Positions 42,952 to 52,301 of a stretch of DNA of 64,000 bases are shown here, one piece after another. The translations under genes and the position numbers were made by a program. The DNA lies in the NCBI GenBank assembly GCA_965249745.1, contig OZ252252.1, positions 4,216,001 through 4,280,000 of the forward strand, in the 5' to 3' direction. Origin of the DNA: JANYHH01 sp965249745 (GTDB taxonomy: Bacteria > Deinococcota > Deinococci > Deinococcales > JAAFIG01). The notes beneath the pieces were generated by a model that saw only the letters and a list, made by a program, of their open reading frames with translations, searched no databases and had not been told where the DNA came from. How positions within the stretch are numbered: the stretch's first letter is position 1; each line of letters opens with the position of its first letter.

Positions 42952-43167
42952 ACGCACCTCCGTGCCACTCAATCTCGAGAAGTCAAAATCGTTCGGCCTC
43001 AGGGGAGCGATGGGGGCGGGTACACGGCTTCGTACTGCGCTGAACTCATAGGCTGGGCGATGCTATCAGGGCAGGCTCGAGGGTGCAAATGTCGGGAGGT
43101 TCAGATTCGCGCTCGAGTTTTTAGAATGCGGTAGCGCAGCGTGACACCCCGGGAAACCGTAGCCCGC

Positions 43168-44370
43168 GTTTCAATCCTCAGCCGTCCTCCCGAACGACTG
43201 AAATCAACGCCCCCTCGAGTTTCAATCCTCAGCCGTCCTCCCGAACGTGAAACCCCCGGAGCAGGCCGTTTCAATCCTCAGCCGTCCTCCCGAACGACTC
43301 CGGGCTGCAACCTGCGCAGGGGTCATGTGTTTCAATCCTCAGCCGTCCTCCCGAACGACTGAAACGCCCCGGAGTAATTGCAGTTTCAATCCTCAGCCGT
43401 CCTCCCGAAACTGAAACCAGCGCCTTGCCGGGCACGGCTGACGGCGTTTCAATCCTCAGCCGTCCTCCCGAACGACTGAAACAGATGCTGTTTCAATCCT
43501 CAGCTCCTCATCTATGCACAAAGTTTCAATCCTCAGCCGTCCTCCCGAACGACTGAAAAACGCGCTCAGTTTCAATCCTCAGCCGTCCTCCCGAACGACT
43601 CGCATGATCATTGTGTTTCAATCCTCAGCCGTCCTTCCGTTTCGCGACGCGGGTTTCAATCCTCAGCCGTCCTCCCGAACGACTGAAACTGCGTTTCAAT
43701 CCTCAGCCGGGACTTGTTTCAATCCTCAGCCGTCCTCCCGAACGACTTTGTCGAGTTTCAATCCTCAGCCGCGAACGTTCGTCGCCCCAAGGCACTCTAA
43801 GCTATTGCCCTTGTTTCAATCCTCAGCCGTCCTCCCGAACGACTCCCGAACGACTGTTTCAATCCTCAGCCGTCCTCCCGAACGACTGAAACCACAGTTG
43901 CCGTTTCAATCCTCAGAACGACTGATGCCCGGAACGCTCGAGTTTCAATCCTCAGCCGTCCTCCCGAACGACTGAAACGTGCGCGGGTTGGCCGCAGGAG
44001 CGGATGCGTGGCATCAATCCTCGTCCTCCCGAACGACTGCGCACCGCTTTGTTTCAATCCTCAGCCGTCCTCCCGAACGACTGAAACGCGGCATCGCGAT
44101 AATGCTGGTGTCAAAGGCACGACTGCGCGAGAACCGCAGGTTTCAATCCTCAGCCGTCCTCCCGAACGACTGAAACCGCGAGCCGTCCTCCCGAACGACT
44201 GATTGCCGTCGTGGGTTGTTTCAATCCTCACGTCCTCCCGAACGACTCGTGGCTCCAAGTTGTTTCAATCCTCAGCCGTCCTCCCGAACGACTGAAACCG
44301 CGATTGGCGGGTGATGCCGTGCGATCGCATCACGTTTCAATCCTCAGCCGTCCTCCCGAACGACTGAAAC
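43168..44370 (-). CRISPR. Type I-C CRISPR array 1, scrambled
   Basis: About 25 repeat units. The intact 37-bp repeat on the plus strand starts GTTTCAATCCTCAGCCGTCC and ends CGAACGACTGAAAC; read as crRNA (minus) it ends in the I-C handle ATTGAAAC. Only about nine units are complete (e.g. 43329-43365, 43446-43482, 43653-43689, 43942-43978, 44262-44298, 44334-44370). The others are cut short, mostly at the crRNA 5' side, and spacers are 3-30 nt or absent. Only the leader-proximal spacer (44299-44333) has the normal 35 nt. Inner duplications occur (43841-43855). Leader is at the right, next to cas2. Confidence 0.93.
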
Positions 44371-44550
44371 GTCTCCCTCGAGCCTCGCGTCCCTCACGCG
44401 CTCGAGCTTGCGCTTTGCGCGAACCTCCGAATCTCGAGGGGAAGCGCAGTAAAGCTTTGCAACTGTGATTATCAAAAAACTCGCTGCGAGACAAGGTTTC
44501 TAGCGCCCCGCGAACCTCACAGGGTTTCGGGCATCGCTCGAGGTTCGCGC
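44371..44550 (-). promoter_or_regulatory. Leader of CRISPR array 1
   Basis: The 180 bp between cas2 and the first repeat. Read on the minus strand it has GCGCGAACCT at position 1, GGTTCGCG at 35, AATCA at 81, ACTGC at 101, GGTTCGCGC at 126 and GCGTGAGG at 152, the same blocks at the same offsets as the leader of array 2. It should contain the array promoter and the integration signals. Confidence 0.75.
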
Positions 44551-44841
44551 TCACAGCACCATCGGGTCGTCAAAGTCGGTGTAATCGTCCTTGCCGAAGC
44601 ATTCGATGTGATCTTCCCTAGGTTGGCGCAACTTGTAAATGCGGATACTGTCGGTCTGCGCGTCTATCGTTTTTCGCAATTTGTGCTTCAAGACCTCAAA
44701 CTGCGCGTCGTTCACGCGGCACTCGAACACGCTTTTCTGAACGCGTTGCCCGTAGGCGGTGCAGAACTTGGCGACGTGCCGTAAGCGCCGCCGACCCTCG
44801 AGGTCTTCGGTGTTCACGTCGTAAGCGATCAGGATGTCCAT
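44551..44841 (-). CDS. cas2: CRISPR-associated endonuclease Cas2
   Basis: A 96-residue ferredoxin-fold subunit of the Cas1-Cas2 integrase. MDILIAYDVNTEDLEGRRRLRHVAKFCTAYGQRVQKSVFEC has the metal-binding aspartate in YDV, and VLKHKLRKTIDAQTDSIRIYKL the second strand. One base after cas1. Last cas gene before the array 1 leader. Confidence 0.96.
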   Translation of the reverse strand: MDILIAYDVNTEDLEGRRRLRHVAKFCTAYGQRVQKSVFECRVNDAQFEVLKHKLRKTIDAQTDSIRIYKLRQPREDHIECFGKDDYTDFDDPMVL

Positions 44842-44842
44842 G

Positions 44843-45880
44843 TCAGCCTTTGAGGATGAACGGCGGATAAGTCACGAGTTCGCCGCGCAAGGTTTTCGCC
44901 AGCAGCCGGGCTTGGACGTGAGGGATGAGTTGCACCGGCGTCACGTGACCCGTGTACGGGTGCGTCAGGGTTTCCTTCTTGCGCTCCTGATACGCGATCA
45001 AGACAACCTTGCGCCCGTCGTCGTTCAGCATGACCGCGCCGCCTTCTCTGCTTAAAAAATGTTTCGGTTGAATCTGCTGACGGTTGATCAGCGTCAACGC
45101 CAAGCGATCCCCAATGCAACTGCGGTACTCCTCGAGCAAATCCAGCGCCAAGCTGGGTCGTCCGGGGCGCACCGCGTGAAGGTAGCCGAGTTGCGGGTCC
45201 AATCCCACGCCTTGCAGCGCGGCGACGCAATCGGTCGTCAGCAGGGCGTAGATGAAGGACAGCAGCGCGTTGATCGCATCTCTCGGCGGGCGTTTGATGC
45301 GGGCATGAAAATAGAAATCTGATCTTTGTACGCGAATCATATGCGTGAAGACCTCGAAGTACCGGGCTGCCGCCTCCCCCTCGAGTCCGCGCAGCTCGTC
45401 CACGGTGGACGTACCCGGCAACTTGCGAATCGCGTTGGCGTGCGATTCGGCGCTACCCTTCAAGGCTTGCCAGTCGCTCGGGTCGCCCGTTTCTCGAGCG
45501 GCCCGCAGCAAGGTCGTGCGCGAGTTCTGCAACTTCCCTGCCAGGATGCGCCGCGTCAGATCGGCGCAGAGCTGCGGTTGCTGTGCCGCCGCGAACTGCG
45601 CTTGGCGCAGCAGAATATTCCCGCTCTGCGGTCCGTGCGCCTGCGCCTGGAAGCGCCCAGATTGGGCTAGCCAGGTGACGCTCTTGCCCTCCCCTGCCAG
45701 CTTCCCGATCAGGAACGGGCTGAGCAAAACATTCCCGAAGACCACCACGCCCCCAATGTGATGCAGCGGCACTCGAGTCTTGGTTTCGCCGTCCAGTTCC
45801 ACCTTGATCGTGTCGGATTCCAGGTGCAGGTACGCGCCTTGGCTCTGCACGTACAGGGTATTCAACAAGGTTCTAGGCAT
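44843..45880 (-). CDS. cas1: CRISPR-associated endonuclease Cas1 (I-C)
   Basis: A 345-residue integrase that inserts spacers. Active-site residues: Glu in GLEGEAAARYFEVF, His in PQLGYLHAVRPGRPSLALDLLEEYRS and a further Glu/Asp in that helix. N-terminal beta domain NTLYVQSQGAYLHLESDTIKVELDGE. Its start shares one base with the cas4 stop. Nothing suggests inactivation, so the scrambled array next door is not explained by a broken Cas1. Confidence 0.97.
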   Translation of the reverse strand: MPRTLLNTLYVQSQGAYLHLESDTIKVELDGETKTRVPLHHIGGVVVFGNVLLSPFLIGKLAGEGKSVTWLAQSGRFQAQAHGPQSGNILLRQAQFAAAQQPQLCADLTRRILAGKLQNSRTTLLRAARETGDPSDWQALKGSAESHANAIRKLPGTSTVDELRGLEGEAAARYFEVFTHMIRVQRSDFYFHARIKRPPRDAINALLSFIYALLTTDCVAALQGVGLDPQLGYLHAVRPGRPSLALDLLEEYRSCIGDRLALTLINRQQIQPKHFLSREGGAVMLNDDGRKVVLIAYQERKKETLTHPYTGHVTPVQLIPHVQARLLAKTLRGELVTYPPFILKG

Positions 45881-46524
45881 CAGGCGGATTCCTCGAGAAT
45901 CACAAACGGATCGTAGCGGTGACGGGTCACGTCCGGCATACAGTCATCTATCAGGCTGCAATTCGGGCAGCGAGCGTCGTTCACGGGATCGGGCGTGACA
46001 CCAGCCTCGAGCAATGAGCGCACCGAGGCGATCACCTCGAGCGTTTTCTGGCGCAGCGCGGGCGTGAACGCTACGTTGCGCCGACGGCGACTCTTGATCT
46101 GATACACCGCCCCACCTGGAATGGCGCGACCCATCATCTCCTCCAAGCACAGTGCCTGAGCGCAGAGTTGCACGTCATCTGCCAGAGAGAACACGTCCAG
46201 TCCATCCTCGTTCAGCACCGGGCGTTTCTTCGCGCCACTCTTGTACTCCACCGGAAACGGCGTGCCATCCAGCAGAATCTCCACGGCGTCCGCCCGTCCA
46301 CTCAAACCCAACACATCCGACCACAAAGACAAGCCGCGCAGCACCCGCACCCCCTCGAGCAATTCGTCATCGGTGGTATCCACGCGCTCGTGCGACTGCG
46401 AGCCGCGCACCGTCAGCGCGTTCTCTGACCAGGTTTGCTCCACGTGAATCAGGGCGCACTGGCGCGGGCAGTACACGAAATGCTGCAACGCCGAGAGCGC
46501 GATTTGCTCCAAGGGATCGGGCAC
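45880..46524 (-). CDS. cas4: CRISPR-associated exonuclease Cas4
   Basis: A 214-residue RecB-like nuclease that trims prespacers and selects PAM. Iron-sulphur cysteines in FVYCPRQCALIH and at the end in CPNCSLIDDC. Nuclease motifs GRADAVEILLDGTPFPVEYKSGAKKR (Asp and Glu-x-Lys) and QLCAQALCLEEM (QxxxY-like helix). Three bases after cas7c, one-base overlap with cas1. Confidence 0.95.
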   Translation of the reverse strand: MPDPLEQIALSALQHFVYCPRQCALIHVEQTWSENALTVRGSQSHERVDTTDDELLEGVRVLRGLSLWSDVLGLSGRADAVEILLDGTPFPVEYKSGAKKRPVLNEDGLDVFSLADDVQLCAQALCLEEMMGRAIPGGAVYQIKSRRRRNVAFTPALRQKTLEVIASVRSLLEAGVTPDPVNDARCPNCSLIDDCMPDVTRHRYDPFVILEESA

Positions 46525-46527
46525 GGG

Positions 46528-47415
46528 TTAGCCCTCGAGCAGCGGGGTTAGCGTCACGCCGTTCGGGAGCGGGGATTGATCCACGGTCACGGTGTAATCG
46601 GTGAAAGCTCGAGGGACTTTGCCTTCAATTGGAGCAACATTGATGCGTCCAAACAGTTTGTGGCTCGGGGCATTTCCCAGGCTCGAGTCGTGACTGAACA
46701 CGTACAGTCCACGGCAGGCAGTGGTTCCCCTGGAGGCGCTACGGTCCAAGTCCCACATGTTTTGTAGAGCGCTCCAAAGCACCTCGAGATCGTCGTTGCC
46801 AAAGCCGGTGTCTTTGGCGTAACTCGGCACGTAAAAGCCGTGAGCGCGGTACAAGCCGTACGGAATGAAGGCTTTGCGTCCAATCGTTCCGCTGCGGGCA
46901 GTGTCCTCCCCAGCATCGTTTTGGATGGTGTTCTTCTCATCTGATTTGGTCAATGCGACGCGTGTGATTGCGGCGTCCAAAGGCAGAATTCTGTCTACAC
47001 TACGAGCAAACGTTAGTTGCACAGGACCTCGTACCTGACCACAATTCACTTCTGTACTCATGACCGCGCCGAAGGCTCGAATGTCAAAAAAATTCTGACA
47101 CATCCACTTGCGGACACCGGGCGATTCCTCTTTGGATTTCGGTTTGATCTCGAGCGCGGTGTAAGCACGAGCGTGCTGGTTGTTGAGAATTGCGCCTTGT
47201 TGAACGTAAATCTTATAGCCTTCGCTTTCACCTTTGAGTTCATCCACGTAGTTTCTGATCTTGCGCTTCAGAGCCACGTCCGTCACCAGTCCTTGACCGG
47301 TTTCGGGGTCTACACGCGGCAGATTCCCAGCGTCAGGGTCGCCGTTGGGGTTTCCGTCAAGAACATCGAACAACAGGACGAAATCGTGACGGACACCGGC
47401 TTCGAGGTGCTTCAT
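46528..47415 (-). CDS. cas7c: CRISPR backbone protein Cas7c (Csd2)
   Basis: A 295-residue RAMP protein that coats the crRNA in the I-C Cascade. Start MKHLEAGVRHDFVLLFDVLDGNPNGDPDAGNLPRVDPETGQGLVTDVALKRKIRNYV is the Csd2 signature; GPVQLTFARSVDRILPLDAAITR and GLYRAHGFYVPSYAKDTGF follow. Overlaps the cas8c stop by four bases (ATGA). Confidence 0.97.
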   Translation of the reverse strand: MKHLEAGVRHDFVLLFDVLDGNPNGDPDAGNLPRVDPETGQGLVTDVALKRKIRNYVDELKGESEGYKIYVQQGAILNNQHARAYTALEIKPKSKEESPGVRKWMCQNFFDIRAFGAVMSTEVNCGQVRGPVQLTFARSVDRILPLDAAITRVALTKSDEKNTIQNDAGEDTARSGTIGRKAFIPYGLYRAHGFYVPSYAKDTGFGNDDLEVLWSALQNMWDLDRSASRGTTACRGLYVFSHDSSLGNAPSHKLFGRINVAPIEGKVPRAFTDYTVTVDQSPLPNGVTLTPLLEG

Positions 47416-47846
47416 GCGTTGCCTCCTTGGACGTTCTGGGCTTTGTTTACTTTGGCGAGTCTGGCAGCTTCGATCCGAGCGAAACGCTCGGCGCGCTGGT
47501 GGTAATACCCCAGCCCGAACAAGGCTTGACTCTCGAGCGCAAGCGTGTTCGGGATGCTCGGGCCAAGCTGACCCAGAATCTCCTGCAACAGCTTGTCGTT
47601 CGCAACCGCAGCCCCGCCCTTACTGGGGTCTTTGCGAAGTTTGGCGAGGTGATTCTGCGCGTTAGCGAGCATCCGGGAAAATGCCACAACGGGCGTACTC
47701 GAGAGCGAGCCGTAATAGCGGTCCACGACGCCTGAGTTCAGGTCTCCCAACGCGTCGTATTGCAGATTTTCCAGGGCAGCAAGTAGGCGTCCGAGTTGAT
47801 AACCAGGATCGGGGTGATTCGGGCTGAGTTTGCTGAGTTCGCTCAT
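47412..47846 (-). CDS. cas11c: Cas11c small subunit, internal start within cas8c
   Basis: The last 144 codons of cas8c preceded by an AAAGGAGCC ribosome binding site eight bases before an in-frame ATG at 47846 (MSELSKLSPNHPDPGYQLGR). This is the size and position of the independently translated Cas11c small subunit known from other I-C systems, which line the inner side of the complex and bind non-target DNA. The product is helical and basic. Independent translation here is predicted from the strong internal signal and family precedent. Confidence 0.75.
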   Translation of the reverse strand: MSELSKLSPNHPDPGYQLGRLLAALENLQYDALGDLNSGVVDRYYGSLSSTPVVAFSRMLANAQNHLAKLRKDPSKGGAAVANDKLLQEILGQLGPSIPNTLALESQALFGLGYYHQRAERFARIEAARLAKVNKAQNVQGGNA

Positions 47847-49262
47847 GCGTTGGCTCCTTTGGTGTTGTGGGGCATTCGAGACCAGAATCAATTTGGTCAT
47901 CACGGCTCGAGGACGGGTCAGACGTTGCTCGGCACGATTGCGACCCACGAGTTGCGCCAGCCACGCCAACGGCAATCTCTGGCCCTGCAAGGCAAACGCG
48001 ATCAGTGCCGTCGGTACGCTCGAGACGAGTTCCTTGTTCGCATCGCGGTACAGACTGGCGGACAATTCAAAGACCCCCATGACCTCGGCATCAATCATCC
48101 GTTGCGTCTCAAAAAACTCACTCAGTGCCTCGTCAACCGCTTGCACGGTGCTGGTGATATGTTCCCGCACAACGACTCTCGAGCCGCTTGCAGAAAGTGC
48201 CACGCCGTAAAATGCGTCTGGTTTTTCAACCTCGAGCACCTTGCCGGAGAACAATCCTTTCAGCTCGTCACGCACCTGCTCACTGCGGGCGCTGACCTCG
48301 AGCGGCTGAGGGATTTCACCGCGCCTTCGTGCGGCGATCCTCGAGTTGGTTTTGGGATTCTTCAGGGTTTCGACCAGATTTGGGATCGGTTCGGAGCGCG
48401 TCCAGAAGGCGTACACCAGCGGTCCAACCCGGAGGTGCGTGTATGGATCGCGCAGCAAAGCATTCAAGGCATTCGCGTATTTTTCTGCTAATGAAAGTTT
48501 GATCGGTGCGATCTGTGAGGCGTGCAATCCGTACGATTCAAAGGCGGCGGCATTTGCACTGACCAGATTCATGCCCGTAGTTTGACCGTCTGGAATGCCT
48601 TTGATTTTGACTGGCTCGCGCTCCATGACTGGACCGAAGTCACCAGAGATCAGGCATTCAGCTTGGAATGCTGCTGAATCTGAACTCGAGTTAGATGCAT
48701 CGTCATGCGCGTTAGAGAATTTGCTCCCCCAATACGTTTGCACTTCGGGCAAATCAAATGGCAACACGCCGTTCACGCTAAAACTCACGATGTCATCGGC
48801 ACTGAACGTCTCGGGTGGCACGAAAGGCGCATCAGTCAAGCGCTCGAGAAATTTTTGGATTGCTCGCACCTCGGTAAGACCGGTTGCTTCAGCGCAGGCT
48901 TCAACCTCGAGTCTGAAGGCCGTGAATTTTTCGAGGACCGACTGGAGAGGATCACTTTTCTCGCTGCGTTTCTTCTCTAGATTTGGCGTACCCAACGCAT
49001 ACTCGGCATTATCCGCCAGAAGCTTGGGTTTCACGCCGACCGTGCGAATCACGTGCGGCGACGCGTAACGCTTGCCGCGATCATTTTTCTTTCCGCTGCC
49101 ATCCGAAGTGGGCAGGCAACGTTCCAAATTGCCGTCACCGTCCAGATGCAGAATCCATTTGATCGGTTGCTCTTGGTACATGCTCGGCAAGGCGTTCGCG
49201 CCAGACTGCGCCGCCGCCCGCTCGAGCTGTGCGGCGTATTCCACGAGTTGCTCGAGCAGCAT
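47412..49262 (-). CDS. cas8c: Type I-C large subunit Cas8c (Csd1)
   Basis: A 616-residue PAM-recognising subunit of the I-C effector. N-terminus MLLEQLVEYAAQLERAAAQSG, PIKWILHLDGDGNL, RTVGVKPKLLADNAEYALGTP and, about residue 175, VLPFDLPEVQTYWGSKFSN are typical for Csd1. The C-terminal 144 residues form the small-subunit-like part, also made separately. Its ATG directly follows the cas5c stop. Confidence 0.96.
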   Translation of the reverse strand: MLLEQLVEYAAQLERAAAQSGANALPSMYQEQPIKWILHLDGDGNLERCLPTSDGSGKKNDRGKRYASPHVIRTVGVKPKLLADNAEYALGTPNLEKKRSEKSDPLQSVLEKFTAFRLEVEACAEATGLTEVRAIQKFLERLTDAPFVPPETFSADDIVSFSVNGVLPFDLPEVQTYWGSKFSNAHDDASNSSSDSAAFQAECLISGDFGPVMEREPVKIKGIPDGQTTGMNLVSANAAAFESYGLHASQIAPIKLSLAEKYANALNALLRDPYTHLRVGPLVYAFWTRSEPIPNLVETLKNPKTNSRIAARRRGEIPQPLEVSARSEQVRDELKGLFSGKVLEVEKPDAFYGVALSASGSRVVVREHITSTVQAVDEALSEFFETQRMIDAEVMGVFELSASLYRDANKELVSSVPTALIAFALQGQRLPLAWLAQLVGRNRAEQRLTRPRAVMTKLILVSNAPQHQRSQRMSELSKLSPNHPDPGYQLGRLLAALENLQYDALGDLNSGVVDRYYGSLSSTPVVAFSRMLANAQNHLAKLRKDPSKGGAAVANDKLLQEILGQLGPSIPNTLALESQALFGLGYYHQRAERFARIEAARLAKVNKAQNVQGGNA

Positions 49263-49973
49263 CTATTTCACCCCTTCGAGACGTGTGTATTCCTCTGCGG
49301 AAATTCGCATCACGCCGTTCTCGAGACGCGCCCTGAAGAAGACTGGGGTGGCCTGTCCTTCGGTCAGTTGGGAACCCGTCGCGTCGTGCCTGCGGTATGT
49401 CATCGAACCCTTCTTGCGCGGCGTGAAAGCGATATCGAGCAGCATCCGTCCGAGTTCGTCCGAGTATTCAATCGGTGTATCCGTCGGTTCTGGCGGGGCG
49501 AAACTAGCACTGAATTCTCGGGTTCCGAGGTACGGCTGACGATAAGACTGCCCGTGTTCGACACGTCGGTTGAACATTGCCAGATATTTCTGAGGCATTT
49601 CGTCCGCCTCTGCGAGCACTGTCAGTTGAATTTCGGCGCGAATCACGTACGCAACATCGCGCAGCACCAAAGCGTGGCGTTGCGCCCTATCCTCATCGCT
49701 GGCGTATCCACCGCCGGACTTCTGCCAACTCTGCGCGGCTCGCGCCGATTGCACGGTGTTGATCTCGTTCCGAAGAATGCTGGCTCGGCGGATGGGCTTG
49801 AGGACTGCGATTTCGCGCACACGATAACGCATTCGCGGTTTCCACAGGATTCCCTCGAGTATGCCGCGAGCGGCACTTGGGGTCATCACGTCGTAACTGA
49901 CGCGTTCGACCTTGTTTTCTGGGCGGGTAAAACAAGCGTAATCCCCCCAGACTTTGACTTCGACCAGATTCAC
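49263..49973 (-). CDS. cas5c: crRNA-processing endonuclease Cas5c (Csd5-type)
   Basis: A 236-residue RAMP protein. In type I-C Cas5 replaces Cas6: it cuts the repeat RNA and stays on the 5' handle. Signature VEVKVWGDYACFTRPENKVERVSYDVMTPSAARGILEGI, then the likely catalytic region DRAQRHALVLRDVAYVI. The repeats of both arrays end in the same handle, so a single Cas5c can serve both. Twelve bases after cas3. Confidence 0.95.
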   Translation of the reverse strand: MNLVEVKVWGDYACFTRPENKVERVSYDVMTPSAARGILEGILWKPRMRYRVREIAVLKPIRRASILRNEINTVQSARAAQSWQKSGGGYASDEDRAQRHALVLRDVAYVIRAEIQLTVLAEADEMPQKYLAMFNRRVEHGQSYRQPYLGTREFSASFAPPEPTDTPIEYSDELGRMLLDIAFTPRKKGSMTYRRHDATGSQLTEGQATPVFFRARLENGVMRISAEEYTRLEGVK

Positions 49974-49985
49974 ATGTGCCCTCCT

Positions 49986-52301
49986 TTAGCTGCCAATAAA
50001 GAACGATTCAGCATCCGACTCCTCGAGTACACCAAAGTCCATGCTGTATTTTCCCGTCCACTCGAAGAGTTCAATGTTGATAGCCCGAAATTGCTCAATG
50101 GGCCGAACCAATCCTCGAGAGTCTAATTTGAGTAACTCGAGTTTCTTGGTGTAAATATTGACGAAGTAAGGTTGCAAGTCACGGAAGACCTCATGGATCA
50201 CCTTGCGACTTGCGAACTGTCGTGTGGCACGTCCAAATTCCTCCAGTATTGGGTTGACCATTTCGGGGTTATAACCGCGAATCAGCACAGGTTGAGTGTC
50301 GTCTGGAATGAGTCTGAAACGAGATTCCACCTCTGGGTAATCCAGAAGTCTGCGGTACTTTTGAACGTCGTATCCGTCAGTACCGGTATGGGCGTACAGG
50401 TATTGAAAGTAGCGTTTGAATGTGTCCGGGTCGTTAAAATCAACACCGTCCTTTAAGAAATCGAGCGCAATTTTCATTGCGACTTGGTAGACGCCTTGCG
50501 GTGATCCGTCGTCTGCAGGTCGGAACACGGTCACGCGCCCCGGCACAAGTTCGTCGCGTTCGTTTCGCAATGCGCCTTCACGGTTGCAACGTCCAGCAGC
50601 CTGAGCGATAGAATCCAGCGGTCCGATGGCTCTGAAGGCGCGTGGGAAATCCAGATCAACCCCAGCTTCGATGAGTTGAGTCGAGACGACTCGGCATGGC
50701 AGTCTCTTCTCGAGTGGCGGATCAGGTTTTAATCGTGCGCGAATCGTCTCGAGGGTTTTCAGACGGTGAGCGCCACACATGTTTGTAGAGAGATGATATG
50801 TACCCTCGGTGTTCCCTAATTTTTCAAATAATGCGCGAGCCTGTTTTTTCGTGTTGACGATACACAACGCCTGCTCGGTTTCGGGCGCGGTCATCTCTTC
50901 AGCAACTCGTTCCCAACTCCAACGTTCGTTTGGAAGTGGATCGTAGTTCACGCGCTCGAGCAGCGCATAAAACTTGGCGGGATCAGGAATGATTTCAGTG
51001 ATTCCTGTAATCTTCAGGGCTTCGAACGCGGGCTGCGTGGCGGTACAGAACACCACACTCACCCGATACACCCTCACCAGTTCACGCAACATATCCAGGA
51101 TTGGATCGAGCAACGGCACGGGCAGAGATTGCGCTTCATCTAAAACAATGACAGAACGGCAGATGTTGTGAAGCTTGCGTAGCTTCCCAGTTTGACGCGC
51201 AAACAAACTCTCGAGCAGTTGTATCGTCGTTGTGACGATCACGGGCGCTTCCCAGTTTTCACTCGCAAGGTTTGACCAGTCATCCCCGGTTTGTGATGCG
51301 TCTTCAGAGATCTTGCTGGGATTAAACGCAGAGTGATGCTCAAGCACATCTTCGTTTCCAAGAATCGCACGAAACTCCTTGGCGGTCTGGTCAATGATTG
51401 TCAGAAAAGGCAGCGCGTAAATCACGCGATCAAGCTTGTGTTCATCAGCATGACGCAATGCAAAAGCGAGTGAAGAACGAGTTTTCCCTCCACCCGTCGG
51501 AACACTCAATCTGTAAAAACCTGGCGCTTCCAGCGCACGCTCGAGACAAGACTCAAAGATCTCTTTCCGTGCAGCATTCAATGGCGTAGGTTTCGCTTTT
51601 GCTTGCAACACGGCTTGGTTTGATTCTAACTTCATCAAAAGTTGTCTGATAGTAGAAAACGAGTTTCGTTTATCATCACGCGTAGCCGTCTTTTGTGGGC
51701 TTCCGAAAGACTCGGTGTCCAGGTGATCTGCGTCAACAAGGCTAGACAGTAAAAACCTAACAAATACCTCGCGCTCTAAAGATGAGACAAACTTTGGAAG
51801 CGTGGGTGGGTCGTTCACCTCAAGGTGTTGAGCAAATTCTGGGTAAGCGGCGAAAAACCGTGTGATCCCATCTTCAACAATCGCATCGTTTTGCTTCTTT
51901 TTGAGGCGCGTCTCGAGTCCGTTGACGCTATCAAGTCCCGCGTGGTGGGCGGCAATTACGAATGCCAACTCTAAGTTTGCGCCATCCGTCCCAACAGTTT
52001 CAGACCACTCTCGAGCCAGCACTGCGCCCGTGCTTGAGTGATCCACTTTGCCGCGCTCAGGCGCACGCGTGCCGTCTCGTTTCGCAAGGTACGCCTCCCG
52101 GAGATAGGTTTGAAACGCTTCGCTACATTTACCAGCGTCGTGCAAATGCCCGGCCCACCGTGCGATCTCGGACGCCTCAAACTTACTTGCAAATCGCTCT
52201 GCCATTGTTGTCACACCATTAAGGTGTTCCGTCAGACCGTGCCACGGACTGGCTGGATCTTGAGCATCCCTCGGCGTGTGCGCCACAAATTCCGGTTTCA
52301 T
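49986..52301 (-). CDS. cas3: CRISPR nuclease-helicase Cas3 (HD + DEAH-type)
   Basis: A 771-residue enzyme that unwinds and degrades target DNA. N-terminal HD nuclease with RWAGHLHDAGKCSEAFQ and later AAHHAGLDS; helicase motif I PTGGGKTRSSLAFAL, motif II SVIVLDEAQSLP, motif III FCTATQPA and motif VI QAAGRCNREG. All key residues are present. Its ATG overlaps the stop of the WYL regulator by four bases, so the two are coupled. First cas gene of the operon. Confidence 0.97.
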   Translation of the reverse strand: MKPEFVAHTPRDAQDPASPWHGLTEHLNGVTTMAERFASKFEASEIARWAGHLHDAGKCSEAFQTYLREAYLAKRDGTRAPERGKVDHSSTGAVLAREWSETVGTDGANLELAFVIAAHHAGLDSVNGLETRLKKKQNDAIVEDGITRFFAAYPEFAQHLEVNDPPTLPKFVSSLEREVFVRFLLSSLVDADHLDTESFGSPQKTATRDDKRNSFSTIRQLLMKLESNQAVLQAKAKPTPLNAARKEIFESCLERALEAPGFYRLSVPTGGGKTRSSLAFALRHADEHKLDRVIYALPFLTIIDQTAKEFRAILGNEDVLEHHSAFNPSKISEDASQTGDDWSNLASENWEAPVIVTTTIQLLESLFARQTGKLRKLHNICRSVIVLDEAQSLPVPLLDPILDMLRELVRVYRVSVVFCTATQPAFEALKITGITEIIPDPAKFYALLERVNYDPLPNERWSWERVAEEMTAPETEQALCIVNTKKQARALFEKLGNTEGTYHLSTNMCGAHRLKTLETIRARLKPDPPLEKRLPCRVVSTQLIEAGVDLDFPRAFRAIGPLDSIAQAAGRCNREGALRNERDELVPGRVTVFRPADDGSPQGVYQVAMKIALDFLKDGVDFNDPDTFKRYFQYLYAHTGTDGYDVQKYRRLLDYPEVESRFRLIPDDTQPVLIRGYNPEMVNPILEEFGRATRQFASRKVIHEVFRDLQPYFVNIYTKKLELLKLDSRGLVRPIEQFRAINIELFEWTGKYSMDFGVLEESDAESFFIGS

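Noticed and set aside
43168..44370. Array 1 seen as a different class of repeat (e.g. a surface-protein or retron-like repeat)
   Set aside because: Complete units are clear I-C CRISPR repeats, with a leader homologous to that of array 2 and position after cas2.
43514..44468. Several open frames on both strands with repeated SILSRPPERL or FNPQPSSRTT peptides
   Set aside because: These are translations of the CRISPR repeats in array 1, not proteins.
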